A DNA stretch of 64,000 bases from Cellulosimicrobium sp. ES-005 (GTDB lineage Bacteria > Actinomycetota > Actinomycetes > Actinomycetales > Cellulomonadaceae). The notes under the pieces are model-generated. The model was given only the letters and a program-made list of their open reading frames with translations, ran no database searches and was not told the origin of the DNA. Below, one piece after another: positions 24,333 through 36,031 of this stretch. Numbering within the stretch: position 1 is the stretch's first letter; each line of letters begins with the position of its first letter. A program made the position numbers and the translations under genes. Where the stretch lies: assembly GCF_040448685.1 (NCBI RefSeq), contig NZ_CP159290.1, positions 1,240,001 through 1,304,000 of the forward strand, given 5' to 3'.

Positions 24333-24697
24333 GCACCCACGCCAGCCACATCACCACGCACGTACTCGACGCGGCCAGCGGTAGGCCCGCCGAGGGGATC
24401 GCCGTCCGCCTGGAGGCGGCTCCGGAGATCGCGGACAGGACGACGGGGCAGGGCTGGTCCCTGGTGGCGTCCTCCCGCACGAACGACGACGGTCGCGTGC
24501 CCCAGCTCGGGCCCGAGACCCTCGTCCCCGGTACGTACCGGCTCGTGTTCGACACGGGCGAGTACTTCGACCGGCGAGACACCGTGTCCTTCTACCCGGA
24601 GGTCGTCATCGTCTTCCGGGTGGCGAGCGCTGAGCAGCACTACCACGTCCCCGTCCTGCTCAGCCCGTTCGCCTACTCGACCTATCGAGGGAGCTGA
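24329..24697 (+). CDS. uraH: 5-hydroxyisourate hydrolase
   Basis: 122 aa transthyretin-like protein. It begins near T-T-H-V-L-D-A-A-S-G-R-P-A and ends with the diagnostic Y-R-G-S tetrapeptide. H-Y-H-V-P-V-L-L-S-P-F matches the conserved core. It hydrolyses 5-hydroxyisourate to OHCU, between urate oxidase and UraD. The ATG overlaps the uraD stop (ATGA), so the two are translationally coupled. Confidence 0.96.
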   Translation: MSTHASHITTHVLDAASGRPAEGIAVRLEAAPEIADRTTGQGWSLVASSRTNDDGRVPQLGPETLVPGTYRLVFDTGEYFDRRDTVSFYPEVVIVFRVASAEQHYHVPVLLSPFAYSTYRGS

Positions 24698-24698
24698 C

Positions 24699-25640
24699 AT
24701 GAGCACCACCACCACGACCGCCGCGCAGCCGGCGGCCACGCAGAGCAGCGGGGCCATCGTCCTGGGCGACAACCAGTGGGGCAAGGCGGAGGTGCGCCTC
24801 GTGCGCGTCGACCGCGCCACGCCTCGCCACGAGATCACGGACCTCAACGTCTCCTCGCAGCTGCGGGGCGGGCAGGAGGCCACGCACCTGGAGGGCGACA
24901 ACTCCAAGTGCGTCGCCACCGACACGCAGAAGAACACGATCTACGCGTTCGCCCGCGACGGCGTCGGCGCGATCGAGGACTTCGCGATCCGCCTCGGCCG
25001 GCACTTCGTCGAGGACTTCGAGTGGATCGAGGGCGGCCGCTGGGAGATCGAGCAGTACTCCTGGAACCGCATCGAGACCGCGGACGGCGAGCACGACCAC
25101 GCGTTCGTGCGGAACAACCAGGAGACGCGCACGACCGTCGTCCAGCGCGACGGCGACGAGGTCTTCGTCGTCTCGGGCCTCACGGACCTCGTCGTGCTCA
25201 AGTCGACGGGCTCGGAGTTCCACGGGTTCCCGCGCGACCGCTACACGACCCTCGTGGAGACGAACGACCGCATCCTCGCGACGTCGGTCACGTCGCGCTG
25301 GCGCTACACGACGACGGACGTCGACTTCGACGCCGTGTACGCGAAGGTCCGCGCGATCCAGCTCGAGGCGTTCGCGACGACCCACTCGCTCGCGCTGCAG
25401 CAGACGCTGTTCGCGATGGGCAAGGCGGTCCTGGAGGCCGTCCCGGAGATCGCCGAGATCAAGTTCTCGATGCCGAACAAGCACCACTTCCTCGTGGACC
25501 TGGCGCCGTTCGGCCTCGACAACCCCAACGAGGTCTTCTACGCGGCCGACCGCCCGTACGGGCTCATCGAGGCGACGGTGCAGCGCGAGGGCGAGCCGGC
25601 CGAGCCGCGCGCCTGGGCGACCGTCACCGGGTTCTGCTGA
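24699..25640 (+). CDS. uox: Urate oxidase (uricase)
   Basis: 313 aa, cofactor-free tunnelling-fold enzyme. Visible features are the N-terminal catalytic Lys (K29 in W-G-K-A-E-V), the Thr in C-V-A-T-D-T-Q-K-N-T, the signature L-K-S-T-G-S-E-F-H-G-F, and the His in M-P-N-K-H-H-F-L-V-D-L. It oxidises urate with O2 to 5-hydroxyisourate and H2O2. It starts 1 nt after uraH and is the last gene of the three-gene operon, before a terminator shared with the convergent iclR. Confidence 0.96.
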   Translation: MSTTTTTAAQPAATQSSGAIVLGDNQWGKAEVRLVRVDRATPRHEITDLNVSSQLRGGQEATHLEGDNSKCVATDTQKNTIYAFARDGVGAIEDFAIRLGRHFVEDFEWIEGGRWEIEQYSWNRIETADGEHDHAFVRNNQETRTTVVQRDGDEVFVVSGLTDLVVLKSTGSEFHGFPRDRYTTLVETNDRILATSVTSRWRYTTTDVDFDAVYAKVRAIQLEAFATTHSLALQQTLFAMGKAVLEAVPEIAEIKFSMPNKHHFLVDLAPFGLDNPNEVFYAADRPYGLIEATVQREGEPAEPRAWATVTGFC

Positions 25641-25660
25641 GCCGACCGTGACGGACGGAC

Positions 25661-25703
25661 GCGCCCTGCCCGACCGCGGAGCACCCGCGGTCCGGCAGGG
25701 CGC
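25661..25703. terminator. Bidirectional terminator between urate oxidase and iclR
   Basis: 19-nt arms 25661-25679 and 25685-25703 pair with one mismatch. It sits between convergent stops. Confidence 0.78.
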
Positions 25704-25731
25704 GCCCGCCCCGTCGCACCCCCGCGCCGCC

Positions 25732-26544
25732 TCAGGGCGCCGCGGTGATGAGCTCGCGCGTGAGCTCGTTCGCGACGCGGTGCAGCACCGGCACGGCTCG
25801 CTCCCCGAACTCGTACGTCACGCGGGCCGCGGGGCCCGAGACGGACAGGGCGGTGGGGGTCGGGGCGTCGGGCACCGCGACGGCGAAGCAGCGCACACCG
25901 AGCTCCTGCTCGCCGTCGTCGATCGCGTAGCCGCGGTCGCGCGTCGCGGCGAGCTCGGCGAGGAGCGCGTCGACGTCGGTGATCGACTGGTCCGTCGCGG
26001 GCGGCATGCCGACGCGGCCCATGATCTCCCGCACCGTCTGGTCGGGGAGCTGGGCGAGCACCGCCTTGCCGACGCCCGTGCAGTGCGTGTAGACGCGCCG
26101 GCCGACCTCGGTGAACATCCGCATCGAGTGGCTCGACGACGCCTGGGCGACGTAGACCGCCATGTCGCGGTCGATCATCGCGAGGTTCGCCGACTCGCCG
26201 AGGTCGTGGGCGAGCCGCTCGAGGTAGGGACGGGCGCCGGCGCCGAGCTGGCGCCCGGCCGACTCGCCGAGCCGGATGAGGCGCGGGCCGAGCGTGTACC
26301 GGCGCGACGGCGTCTGGCGCACGTAGCCCTGCGCGAGCAGCGTGCGCAGCAGCCGGTGGATCGTCGGCAGGGGGAGGCCGGCGTGCTGCGCGAGCTCGCT
26401 GAGCCCGGACTCGCCGCCGAAGTCGGCGAGCAGCTCGAGCAGCTCGATCGCCCGGTCGACCGACTGCACGCCCCCGGACGCCTTCGCCGGGCGCACGCCC
26501 GGGGCGGTCTCCGTCGGCTCCGTCGCCGCCGAGGTCTCGGCCAT
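25732..26544 (-). CDS. IclR-family transcriptional regulator of purine/glyoxylate catabolism
   Basis: 270 aa. A short disordered N-terminus is followed by the IclR winged helix (V-Q-S-V-D-R-A-I-E-L-L-E-L-L, then L-P-L-P-T-I-H-R-L-L-R-T-L as recognition helix) and the IclR effector domain (A-H-D-L-G-E-S-A-N-L-A-M, T-G-V-G-K-A-V-L-A, with a late G-Y-A-I-D-D-G-E-Q-E-L-G-V). The start ATG 26544 is preceded by AGGAG. It sits inside the urate/allantoin/glyoxylate island and diverges from the malic enzyme gene. It resembles AllR-type repressors, which sense allantoin or glyoxylate; the effector here is not known. Five matching palindromes occur in the island. Confidence 0.9.
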   Translation of the reverse strand: MAETSAATEPTETAPGVRPAKASGGVQSVDRAIELLELLADFGGESGLSELAQHAGLPLPTIHRLLRTLLAQGYVRQTPSRRYTLGPRLIRLGESAGRQLGAGARPYLERLAHDLGESANLAMIDRDMAVYVAQASSSHSMRMFTEVGRRVYTHCTGVGKAVLAQLPDQTVREIMGRVGMPPATDQSITDVDALLAELAATRDRGYAIDDGEQELGVRCFAVAVPDAPTPTALSVSGPAARVTYEFGERAVPVLHRVANELTRELITAAP

Positions 26545-26624
26545 CTCACCATCTCCTGTCCACCAGGTGCCGCCCGACGGCGGGCGCACCTCGCCTGAGC
26601 AGTGCGGGACCGTCCCGCGCTCCC

Positions 26625-26639
26625 TTCCGCATCACGGAA
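26625..26639. promoter_or_regulatory. IclR-type operator between iclR and the malic enzyme gene
   Basis: TTCCGCATCACGGAA is the most symmetric copy of the TTCC-N7-GGAA palindrome found before uraD and hyi. It lies in the divergent spacer, so it could control both the regulator and the malic enzyme-malate synthase operon. No second copy 21 bp away is seen, although a different palindrome occurs at 26604-26618. Confidence 0.7.
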
Positions 26640-26673
26640 GACACGCATCAGCATACGAGAAGAAGGAACGAAC

Positions 26674-28170
26674 ATGACGTCCGAGACGAAGGCCCCGGAG
26701 ACGCAGGCCACGACGGCGAAGGCCGCGGCGACCAGCCCGAGCTACTCCATCACGCTGCGCGTCGAGGCCCCGAGCGGGCACCGCACCGCGAGCGACCTCG
26801 TCGCCGCCGTGAGCGCGACGGGCGCCGCGATCACGGGCGTCGACGTCTCGGAGTCGGGCGCGGACCGCCTCGTCGTCGACGTCACGGCGGACACCGTGGA
26901 CGCCGCGCACGTCGAGCAGATCCGCGACGCGCTCGGGGCGCTCGACGGCATCACCGTCCGCCACGTGAGCGACGCGACGTTCCTCATGCACCTCGGCGGC
27001 AAGCTCGAGGTCAACCCCAAGGTCCCCCTGCGCCACCGCGCCGACCTCGCCCGCGCCTACACGCCCGGCGTGGCGCGCGTGTGCCTCGCCATCGCCGAGC
27101 GCCCCGAGGACGCGCGCCGTCTGACGGTCAAGCGCAACACCGTCGCGGTCGTGACGGACGGCACCGCCGTCCTCGGCCTGGGCGACATCGGCCCGGCCGC
27201 CGCGCTCCCGGTCATGGAGGGCAAGGCGGCGCTCTTCAAGCAGTTCGCGGGCGTCGACGCCTGGCCGGTCTGCCTGGACACGACCGACACCGAGGAGATC
27301 ATCCGCACCGTCAAGGCGATCGCGCCCGTGTACGGCGGGATCAACCTCGAGGACATCTCCGCGCCGCGCTGCTTCGAGATCGAGCGCCGCCTGCGCGAGG
27401 AGCTCGACATCCCCGTGTTCCACGACGACCAGCACGGCACCGCGATCGTCGTGCTCGCCGCGCTGACGAACGCGCTGCGCGTCGTGGGCAAGCGGATCGA
27501 GGACGTGCGCATCGTCGTCTCGGGCGTCGGCGCCGCGGGCAACGCGATCATCTCGCTGCTCCAGGGTCAGGGCGCGCGCCGCATCGTCGCGTTCGACCGG
27601 CACGGCGCGATCCACCCGGGTGCGAACCTCACCGACGAGCACCGCCGTCGCCTCGCCGAGACGACCAACGCCGAGGGCTTCACGGGCACGCTGCGCGAGG
27701 GCCTCGCGGGAGCCGACGTGTTCATCGGCGTCTCCGGCCCCAACATCCTCACGGGCGACGACGTCGCGACGATGGCCGACGACGCGATCGTCTTCGCGCT
27801 CGCGAACCCGACGCCCGAGGTCGACCCCATCGCCGCCGCGCAGCACGCGACCGTCGTCGCGACGGGACGCAGCGACTACCCGAACCAGATCAACAACGTC
27901 CTCGCCTTCCCGGGCCTGTTCCGCGGGCTGCTCGACGTCGGCGCGAGCGAGATCTCGGACGAGATGCTGCGCGCCGCGGCCGTCGCGATCGCGGACGCCG
28001 TCGCGCCCGAGGAGCTCAGCGCGAGCTACATCGTGCCGAGCGTGTTCGAGCCCGCGGTCTCCAAGGCGGTCGCGCGCGCCGTCGCCGAGGTCGCGGAGCG
28101 CGCCCGTGCGGAGCAGGCTCAGGAGAGCACCACGTCGGGTCACCACGTCGGGTCGGCGCCCCGGTCCTGA
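26674..28170 (+). CDS. NAD(P)-dependent malic enzyme with N-terminal ACT domain
   Basis: 498 aa. Residues about 25-105 form an ACT-like regulatory domain (S-I-T-L-R-V-E-A-P). The malic enzyme catalytic core follows: Y-T-P-G-V-A-R-V-C (Tyr), E-G-K-A-A-L-F-K (Lys), and F-H-D-D-Q-H-G-T-A for metal binding. A Rossmann motif is seen at G-V-G-A-A-G-N-A. It decarboxylates malate to pyruvate. With malate synthase next to it, glyoxylate plus acetyl-CoA can be oxidised through malate and pyruvate. Start ATG 26674 with AGAAGGA; an operator lies 35 bp upstream. The region after residue 480 is a low-complexity tail. Confidence 0.93.
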   Translation: MTSETKAPETQATTAKAAATSPSYSITLRVEAPSGHRTASDLVAAVSATGAAITGVDVSESGADRLVVDVTADTVDAAHVEQIRDALGALDGITVRHVSDATFLMHLGGKLEVNPKVPLRHRADLARAYTPGVARVCLAIAERPEDARRLTVKRNTVAVVTDGTAVLGLGDIGPAAALPVMEGKAALFKQFAGVDAWPVCLDTTDTEEIIRTVKAIAPVYGGINLEDISAPRCFEIERRLREELDIPVFHDDQHGTAIVVLAALTNALRVVGKRIEDVRIVVSGVGAAGNAIISLLQGQGARRIVAFDRHGAIHPGANLTDEHRRRLAETTNAEGFTGTLREGLAGADVFIGVSGPNILTGDDVATMADDAIVFALANPTPEVDPIAAAQHATVVATGRSDYPNQINNVLAFPGLFRGLLDVGASEISDEMLRAAAVAIADAVAPEELSASYIVPSVFEPAVSKAVARAVAEVAERARAEQAQESTTSGHHVGSAPRS

Positions 28171-28212
28171 CGCACCGTCGTCAGCCCGGCCGCCCCGCAG
28201 AAAGGACACACC

Positions 28213-29858
<1,646 letters not shown>

Positions 29859-29859
<1 letters not shown>

Positions 29860-31229
29860 TGCCGGCGGGGTTCCCGGAGGGAGCGGGCGAGGAGTCCAGG
29901 AGCGCCTTCAGCGAGCAGGGGATCGACGCGCTGCACGCGACGCTCGACGGCCTGCTCGCCCCGTGGGACGCGGAGCTCGACGCGCGGTACCCGGGCGACG
30001 ACAGCTCGCGCCAGCCCGTGCACACCGTCTACGTGCCGGGTGACCGGTACACCGCGGGCCTCGTGCCCGAGTGGGCGGCCCGGGCGCACGAGGCGGTCGA
30101 CGCGGCGGGCGGCGGCACCGACGGCGTACGTCGGCTCGTCGACCTGCTGGGGATCGGCGCGGGGTCCGGGGACCGTCTCGCCGACGCCGTGGCCGAGCGC
30201 GTGCGCACCAAGCTCGCCGTCGAGGCGATCGAGGACCTGCGGATCGACTTCGAGGACGGGTTCGGCGACCGCGGCGACGCGGCCGAGGACGCCGCCGTCA
30301 CGGCGGCGGCGCGCGAGCTCGCGCGGGCCGAGGCGCAGGGCACGGCGACGCCGTTCTCCGGCATCCGGATCAAGTGCCTCGAGGCCGCCACGCGCCGGCG
30401 CGGGGTGCGCACGCTCGCGCTGTTCGTGGCCGAGCTCGTCGCGGCCCGCGCCGCGCACGGGCACGCAGGGCTGCCCGACGGGTTCGTCGTCACGCTCGCC
30501 AAGGTCACCGCGCCGCAGCAGGTCGAGGCGATGGCGGTCGCGTGCGAGCGCGTCGAGCAGGCGAACGGCCTCGGACCGGGCAGCCTGCGGTTCGAGGTGC
30601 AGGTCGAGACGCCGCAGGCGCTGCTCGCGGCGGACGGCACGGCCACCGTGGCGCGGCTCGTGCACGCCGCGCCCGGACGTGTCACCGCGCTGCACTACGG
30701 CACGTACGACTACTCGGCGTCGCTCGGCATCGCCGCGGCCTACCAGTCGATGGAGCACCCGGCGGCCGACCACGCGAAGTCCGTCATGCAGCTCGCCGTC
30801 GCGGGCACGGGCGTGCGGCTCTCCGACGGCTCGACGAACGTGCTGCCGGTCGGTGACCCTCAGGCCGTCGACGCCGCGTGGCGCCTCCACGGGCGGCTCG
30901 TGCGCCGGTCGCTCGAACGCGGCTACTACCAGGGCTGGGACCTGCACCCGGCGCAGCTCCCGAGCCGGTTCGCGGCCACCTACGCGTTCTATCGCGAGGG
31001 CGCGGCGTCGGCGCTCGCGCGCCTCGCCGCGTACGTCGGGTTCGTGCCCGACGCCGGCGGCGTGCTCGACGAGCCCGCCACGGCCAAGGCGATGGCCTGG
31101 TTCCTTGGGCGCGGCGTCGACTGCGGCGCGCTCACCGAGGCCGAGGTCCGCGCCGCGACCGGCCTCGACCGCTCCGGGCTCGACGCCGTCCGCGTCTCGG
31201 GCCACGCCCCGCAGCCCGTCGCGGGCTGA
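29859..31229 (+). CDS. DUF6986-type aldolase/citrate-lyase-like protein, role unknown
   Basis: 456 aa, a distant member of the HpcH/HpaI aldolase / citrate lyase beta superfamily. Acidic metal-site candidates occur in I-D-F-E-D-G-F-G-D-R-G-D and E-V-Q-V-E-T-P-Q-A; a G-T-Y-D-Y-S-A-S-L-G motif and W-D-L-H-P-A-Q-L follow as in citrate-lyase-type barrels. The start overlaps the aceB stop (TGATG), so it is cotranslated with malate synthase. The superfamily includes malyl-CoA lyases and enzymes that handle glyoxylate, so a glyoxylate or malyl-CoA reaction is a reasonable guess, but no function is established from sequence. Confidence 0.85.
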
Positions 31230-31325
31230 CGACCCACGCCCTCCGCGCCCTCACCCACCCCGCCCCCGTCCAGCCCGCCGCGACCGACCGACGTCGGCCG
31301 GGCCACCATCCCGAGGAGTGAACCG

Positions 31326-32156
31326 ATGACCCAGACCACCCCCTACTACACCCCCCAGGGTGGCCTGCCCGGCCAGACCGAGCTGCTCACCGACCGCGCG
31401 ATCGTCACCGAGGCGTACACGGTGATCCCGCGCGGCGTGCTGCGCGACATCGTCACGAGCAACCTGCCGGGCTGGGAGAAGACCCGGCTGTGGGTGCTCG
31501 CCCGGCCGATCGAGGGGTTCGCGACGACGTTCGCGCAGTACGTCATGGAGGTCTCGCCCGGCGGCGGGTCGGACCAGGGCGAGGACGAGGAGACCGTGCA
31601 GTCCGTCGTCTTCGTCACGGAGGGCACGCTCGTGCTCACGCTCGCCGGGGTCGAGCACGTGCTGGAGCCCGGCGGGTACGCGTACCTCGCGGCGGGGGAG
31701 CGATGGGCGCTGCACAACCGCTCGGACGCCAAGGCCGCGTTCCAGTGGATCCGCAAGGTGTACGAGCCGATCCCGGGCCACACCGCGACGTCGTTCGTCA
31801 CGCGCGAGCAGGACGTCGAGCCGCGCGCGATGCCGGACACGGACGGCGTGTGGGTGACGACGCGGTTCGTCGACCCCGACGACCTCGCGCACGACATGCA
31901 CGTGAACATCGTGACGTTCCAGCCCGGCGGGTCCATCCCGTTCGCGGAGACGCACATCATGGAGCACGGCCTGTACGTGCTCGAGGGCAAGGCCGTCTAC
32001 CGTCTCAACGGCGACTGGGTCGAGGTGCAGGAGGGCGACTTCATGTGGCTCCGGGCGTTCTGCCCGCAGGCCTGCTACGCGGGCGGCCCCAAGCCGTTCC
32101 GCTACCTGCTCTACAAGGACGTGAACCGGCAGGTCAAGCTCGACCGTCGCCGCTGA
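31326..32156 (+). CDS. allE: (S)-ureidoglycine aminohydrolase
   Basis: 276 aa bicupin. The N-terminal cupin covers about 70-150; the C-terminal cupin carries the metal-site pattern (E-T-H-I-M-E-H-G-L-Y-V-L-E-G) around residues 200-215. It releases ammonia from S-ureidoglycine, made by allantoate amidohydrolase, to give S-ureidoglycolate. Allantoate amidohydrolase is not in the window. GAGG precedes the ATG. A terminator follows, so it ends the malic enzyme-aceB-DUF6986-allE transcript. Confidence 0.93.
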   Translation: MTQTTPYYTPQGGLPGQTELLTDRAIVTEAYTVIPRGVLRDIVTSNLPGWEKTRLWVLARPIEGFATTFAQYVMEVSPGGGSDQGEDEETVQSVVFVTEGTLVLTLAGVEHVLEPGGYAYLAAGERWALHNRSDAKAAFQWIRKVYEPIPGHTATSFVTREQDVEPRAMPDTDGVWVTTRFVDPDDLAHDMHVNIVTFQPGGSIPFAETHIMEHGLYVLEGKAVYRLNGDWVEVQEGDFMWLRAFCPQACYAGGPKPFRYLLYKDVNRQVKLDRRR

Positions 32157-32181
32157 CGCGACACCTGACGAGGGCACGACG

Positions 32182-32213
32182 AGGGCCCGGTTCCGCACGC
32201 GGAACCGGGCCCT
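32182..32213 (+). terminator. Terminator after allE
   Basis: A 15-bp perfect stem, 32182-32196 with 32199-32213, followed by TTCC. Its apex contains TTCCGCACGCGGAA, which resembles the island operator but is explained by the hairpin. Confidence 0.82.
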
Positions 32214-32251
32214 TTCCATGCCCGCCACGGGACGGGGTGACGCAGCGGCTG

Positions 32252-32281
32252 TTGACGCTCCGCGGCGAGCGTGCCTACACT
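32252..32281 (+). promoter_or_regulatory. Promoter of the hyi-glxR-gcl-allB operon
   Basis: TTGACG at 32252-32257, 18 bp, TACACT at 32276-32281. Same layout as the urate promoter, with operators starting at the -10. Confidence 0.78.
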
Positions 32282-32316
32282 TCCATACAGCAGAAGAAAA
32301 GTTCCGCAGAATGGAA
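32281..32316. promoter_or_regulatory. Tandem IclR-type operators before hyi
   Basis: TTCCATACAGCAGAA (32281-32295) and TTCCGCAGAATGGAA (32302-32316), 21 bp apart. They match the pair at 23731-23766 in position relative to the promoter and in many flanking bases, including CGTAG just downstream of each. Confidence 0.75.
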
Positions 32317-32357
32317 TCGCAACGTAGCGAGACGCGGACGGACCCAGGGAGACGACG

Positions 32358-33164
32358 ATGAGCCCCGCACCGACGTACACCGTCAACTGCTCGATCCTGC
32401 TCACGGACCTGCCGCTGCTCGAGCGGCCGGCCGCCGCCGCGGCGGCGGGGTTCCGGGGCGTCGAGTTCTGGTGGCCGTTCGCGTCGCCCACGCCCGCCCA
32501 CGACGAGGTGGACGCGTTCGTCGGCGCGATCGAGGCGGCGGGCGTGCAGCTCACGGGCCTGAACTTCGACGCCGGCAACATGCCCGGCGGCGACCGGGGC
32601 CTCGTGTCGTGGCCCGCGCGGTCGTCCGACCTGCGCGCGAACCTCGACGTCGTCACCGCGATCGGCGAGCGCACCGGCTGCCGCGCGTTCAACGCGCTCT
32701 ACGGCAACCGCCAGGAGGGCGAGACGCCCGAGGCGCAGGACGCGCTCGGCGCCGAGAACCTCGCGCTCGCGGCGCGGGCCGTCGGGCGCATCGGCGGCAC
32801 GGTGCTCGTCGAGCCCGTGAGCGGCGCGCCGGCGTACCCGCTGACGACGGCGGCCGACGCCGTGCGCGTCATCGACCGGGTCGCCGCCGACCACGGCGAG
32901 ACGAACCTCGGTCTCCTGTTCGACGTCTACCACCTGGCCGTGAACGGCGACGATGTCGACGCGGCCCTGTCGACGTACCGCGGCCGCATCGCGCACGTGC
33001 AGGTCGCGGACGCGCCCGGTCGCGGCGAGCCCGGCACGGGCGACCTGCCGATCGAGCGCTGGACCAAGGACCTGCGCGCCGGCGGCTACGACGGCTGGAT
33101 CGGCCTCGAGTACAAGACCGCGGCCGCCGACCCGTTCGCGTGGCTCCCCGCCGCCGAGCGCTGA
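32358..33164 (+). CDS. hyi: Hydroxypyruvate isomerase
   Basis: 268 aa TIM-barrel of the xylose-isomerase-like AP endonuclease 2 family. Characteristic elements: N-C-S-I-L-L near the start, G-V-E-F-W-W-P-F, V-L-V-E-P-V-S-G (metal Glu), L-L-F-D-V-Y-H, and G-L-E-Y-K-T near the end. It interconverts hydroxypyruvate and tartronate semialdehyde. It is first of the glycerate-branch operon, followed by glxR, gcl and allB, under the island operators. Confidence 0.93.
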   Translation: MSPAPTYTVNCSILLTDLPLLERPAAAAAAGFRGVEFWWPFASPTPAHDEVDAFVGAIEAAGVQLTGLNFDAGNMPGGDRGLVSWPARSSDLRANLDVVTAIGERTGCRAFNALYGNRQEGETPEAQDALGAENLALAARAVGRIGGTVLVEPVSGAPAYPLTTAADAVRVIDRVAADHGETNLGLLFDVYHLAVNGDDVDAALSTYRGRIAHVQVADAPGRGEPGTGDLPIERWTKDLRAGGYDGWIGLEYKTAAADPFAWLPAAER

Positions 33165-33228
33165 CGCGACCCCCGGCCGTCCGTCGGCCGTCCCGACCCC
33201 CGACCTGAACCACCCAGAGGAGCACACC

Positions 33229-34113
33229 ATGGCCTCCATCGCCTTCATCGGACTCGGCATCATGGGCAGCCCCATGGCCGTCCACCTGCAGAACGCCGGC
33301 CACGACGTCGCGGGCTACAACCGCAGCCCCGAGAAGACCGCGCCGCTCGTCGAGGCGGGCGGTCGCGCGGCCGGGTCGGTCGCCGACGCGGTCTCGGGCG
33401 CGGACGTCGTCGCGATCATGGTCCCGGACTCGCCCGACGTGGAGGCGGTGCTCACCGGCGACGACGGCGTCCTCGCGAACGCGAAGCCCGGCGCGCTCGT
33501 CGTCGACTTCTCCTCGATCCGCCCGGACGTCACGGTCGCGCTCGCCCAGCAGGCGAAGGACGCGGGGCTGCGCATCGTCGACGCCCCCGTCTCGGGCGGC
33601 GAGCCGGGTGCGATCAACGCCGCGCTGTCGATCATGGTGGGCGGCACGCCGGAGGACTTCGAGGCGGCCAAGCCGTTCCTCGACGTCGTCGGCAAGACGG
33701 TCGTGCACGTGGGCCCGAACGGCTCCGGCCAGACCGTCAAGGCCGCGAACCAGCTCATCGTCGCCGCGAACATCCAGGCGCTCGCCGAGGCGGTCGTCTT
33801 CCTCGAGGCCTACGGCGTCGACACCGAGGCCGCGATCGAGGTGCTCGGCGGCGGGCTCGCCGGCTCGGCCGTCCTGAACCAGAAGGCGCGCAAGATGCTC
33901 GACCGCGACTTCGGCCCCGGCTTCCGGATCGAGCTCCACCACAAGGACCTCGGCATCGTCACCGCCGCGGCCCGCGAGGCGGGCGTCGTCGCGCCGCTCG
34001 GCGGCCTCGTCGCCCAGCTCATGGCCTCCGCGCGCGCCAACGGCGACGGCGGCCTCGACCACTCCGGCCTGTTCCGCGGCGTCGAGCGCCTGTCCGGCCG
34101 CGACGGCTCCTGA
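33229..34113 (+). CDS. glxR: 2-hydroxy-3-oxopropionate (tartronate semialdehyde) reductase
   Basis: 294 aa beta-hydroxyacid dehydrogenase. It has the N-terminal Rossmann motif G-L-G-I-M-G-S-P-M-A, substrate loop D-A-P-V-S-G-G-E-P-G-A, and the catalytic-Lys helix G-S-G-Q-T-V-K-A-A-N-Q. It reduces tartronate semialdehyde to D-glycerate with NAD(P)H. The ATG 33229 follows CAGAGGAGC. It lies between hyi and gcl, completing the route from glyoxylate to glycerate; glycerate kinase is not in the window. Confidence 0.94.
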   Translation: MASIAFIGLGIMGSPMAVHLQNAGHDVAGYNRSPEKTAPLVEAGGRAAGSVADAVSGADVVAIMVPDSPDVEAVLTGDDGVLANAKPGALVVDFSSIRPDVTVALAQQAKDAGLRIVDAPVSGGEPGAINAALSIMVGGTPEDFEAAKPFLDVVGKTVVHVGPNGSGQTVKAANQLIVAANIQALAEAVVFLEAYGVDTEAAIEVLGGGLAGSAVLNQKARKMLDRDFGPGFRIELHHKDLGIVTAAAREAGVVAPLGGLVAQLMASARANGDGGLDHSGLFRGVERLSGRDGS

Positions 34114-34158
34114 CCTTCCCCCTGACGACGACGTCACCTCCAGCAAGGAGAGAAAACC

Positions 34159-35934
<1,776 letters not shown>

Positions 35935-35947
35935 GACGCCCACCGCC

Positions 35948-36010
35948 GAGGTGGAACGCCGGTACGGCGAGAGGGAGCGCTGGTACCGCGAGGCAGAACC
36001 CTGGTCACGA
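35948..36010 (+). repeat. 21-bp tandem repeat array C (3 units) between gcl and allB
   Basis: Three units at 35948, 35969 and 35990, each 21 bp, with no indels. The last, GAGGCAGAACCCTGGTC plus four bases, is closest to arrays A and B near the rRNA operon. The array takes up most of the 97-bp gap inside what looks like one operon, ending just before the allB ribosome binding site. Confidence 0.85.
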
Positions 36011-36031
36011 CCCGGAGCGAAGGAGGACGGG

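Noticed and set aside
26604-26618. Palindrome GCGGGACCGTCCCGC near the malic enzyme promoter
   Set aside because: It does not match the TTCC-N7-GGAA family; GC-rich palindromes of this size are expected by chance here.
32191-32204. Operator-like TTCCGCACGCGGAA after allE
   Set aside because: It has a 6-nt instead of 7-nt centre and forms the top of a strong terminator hairpin.
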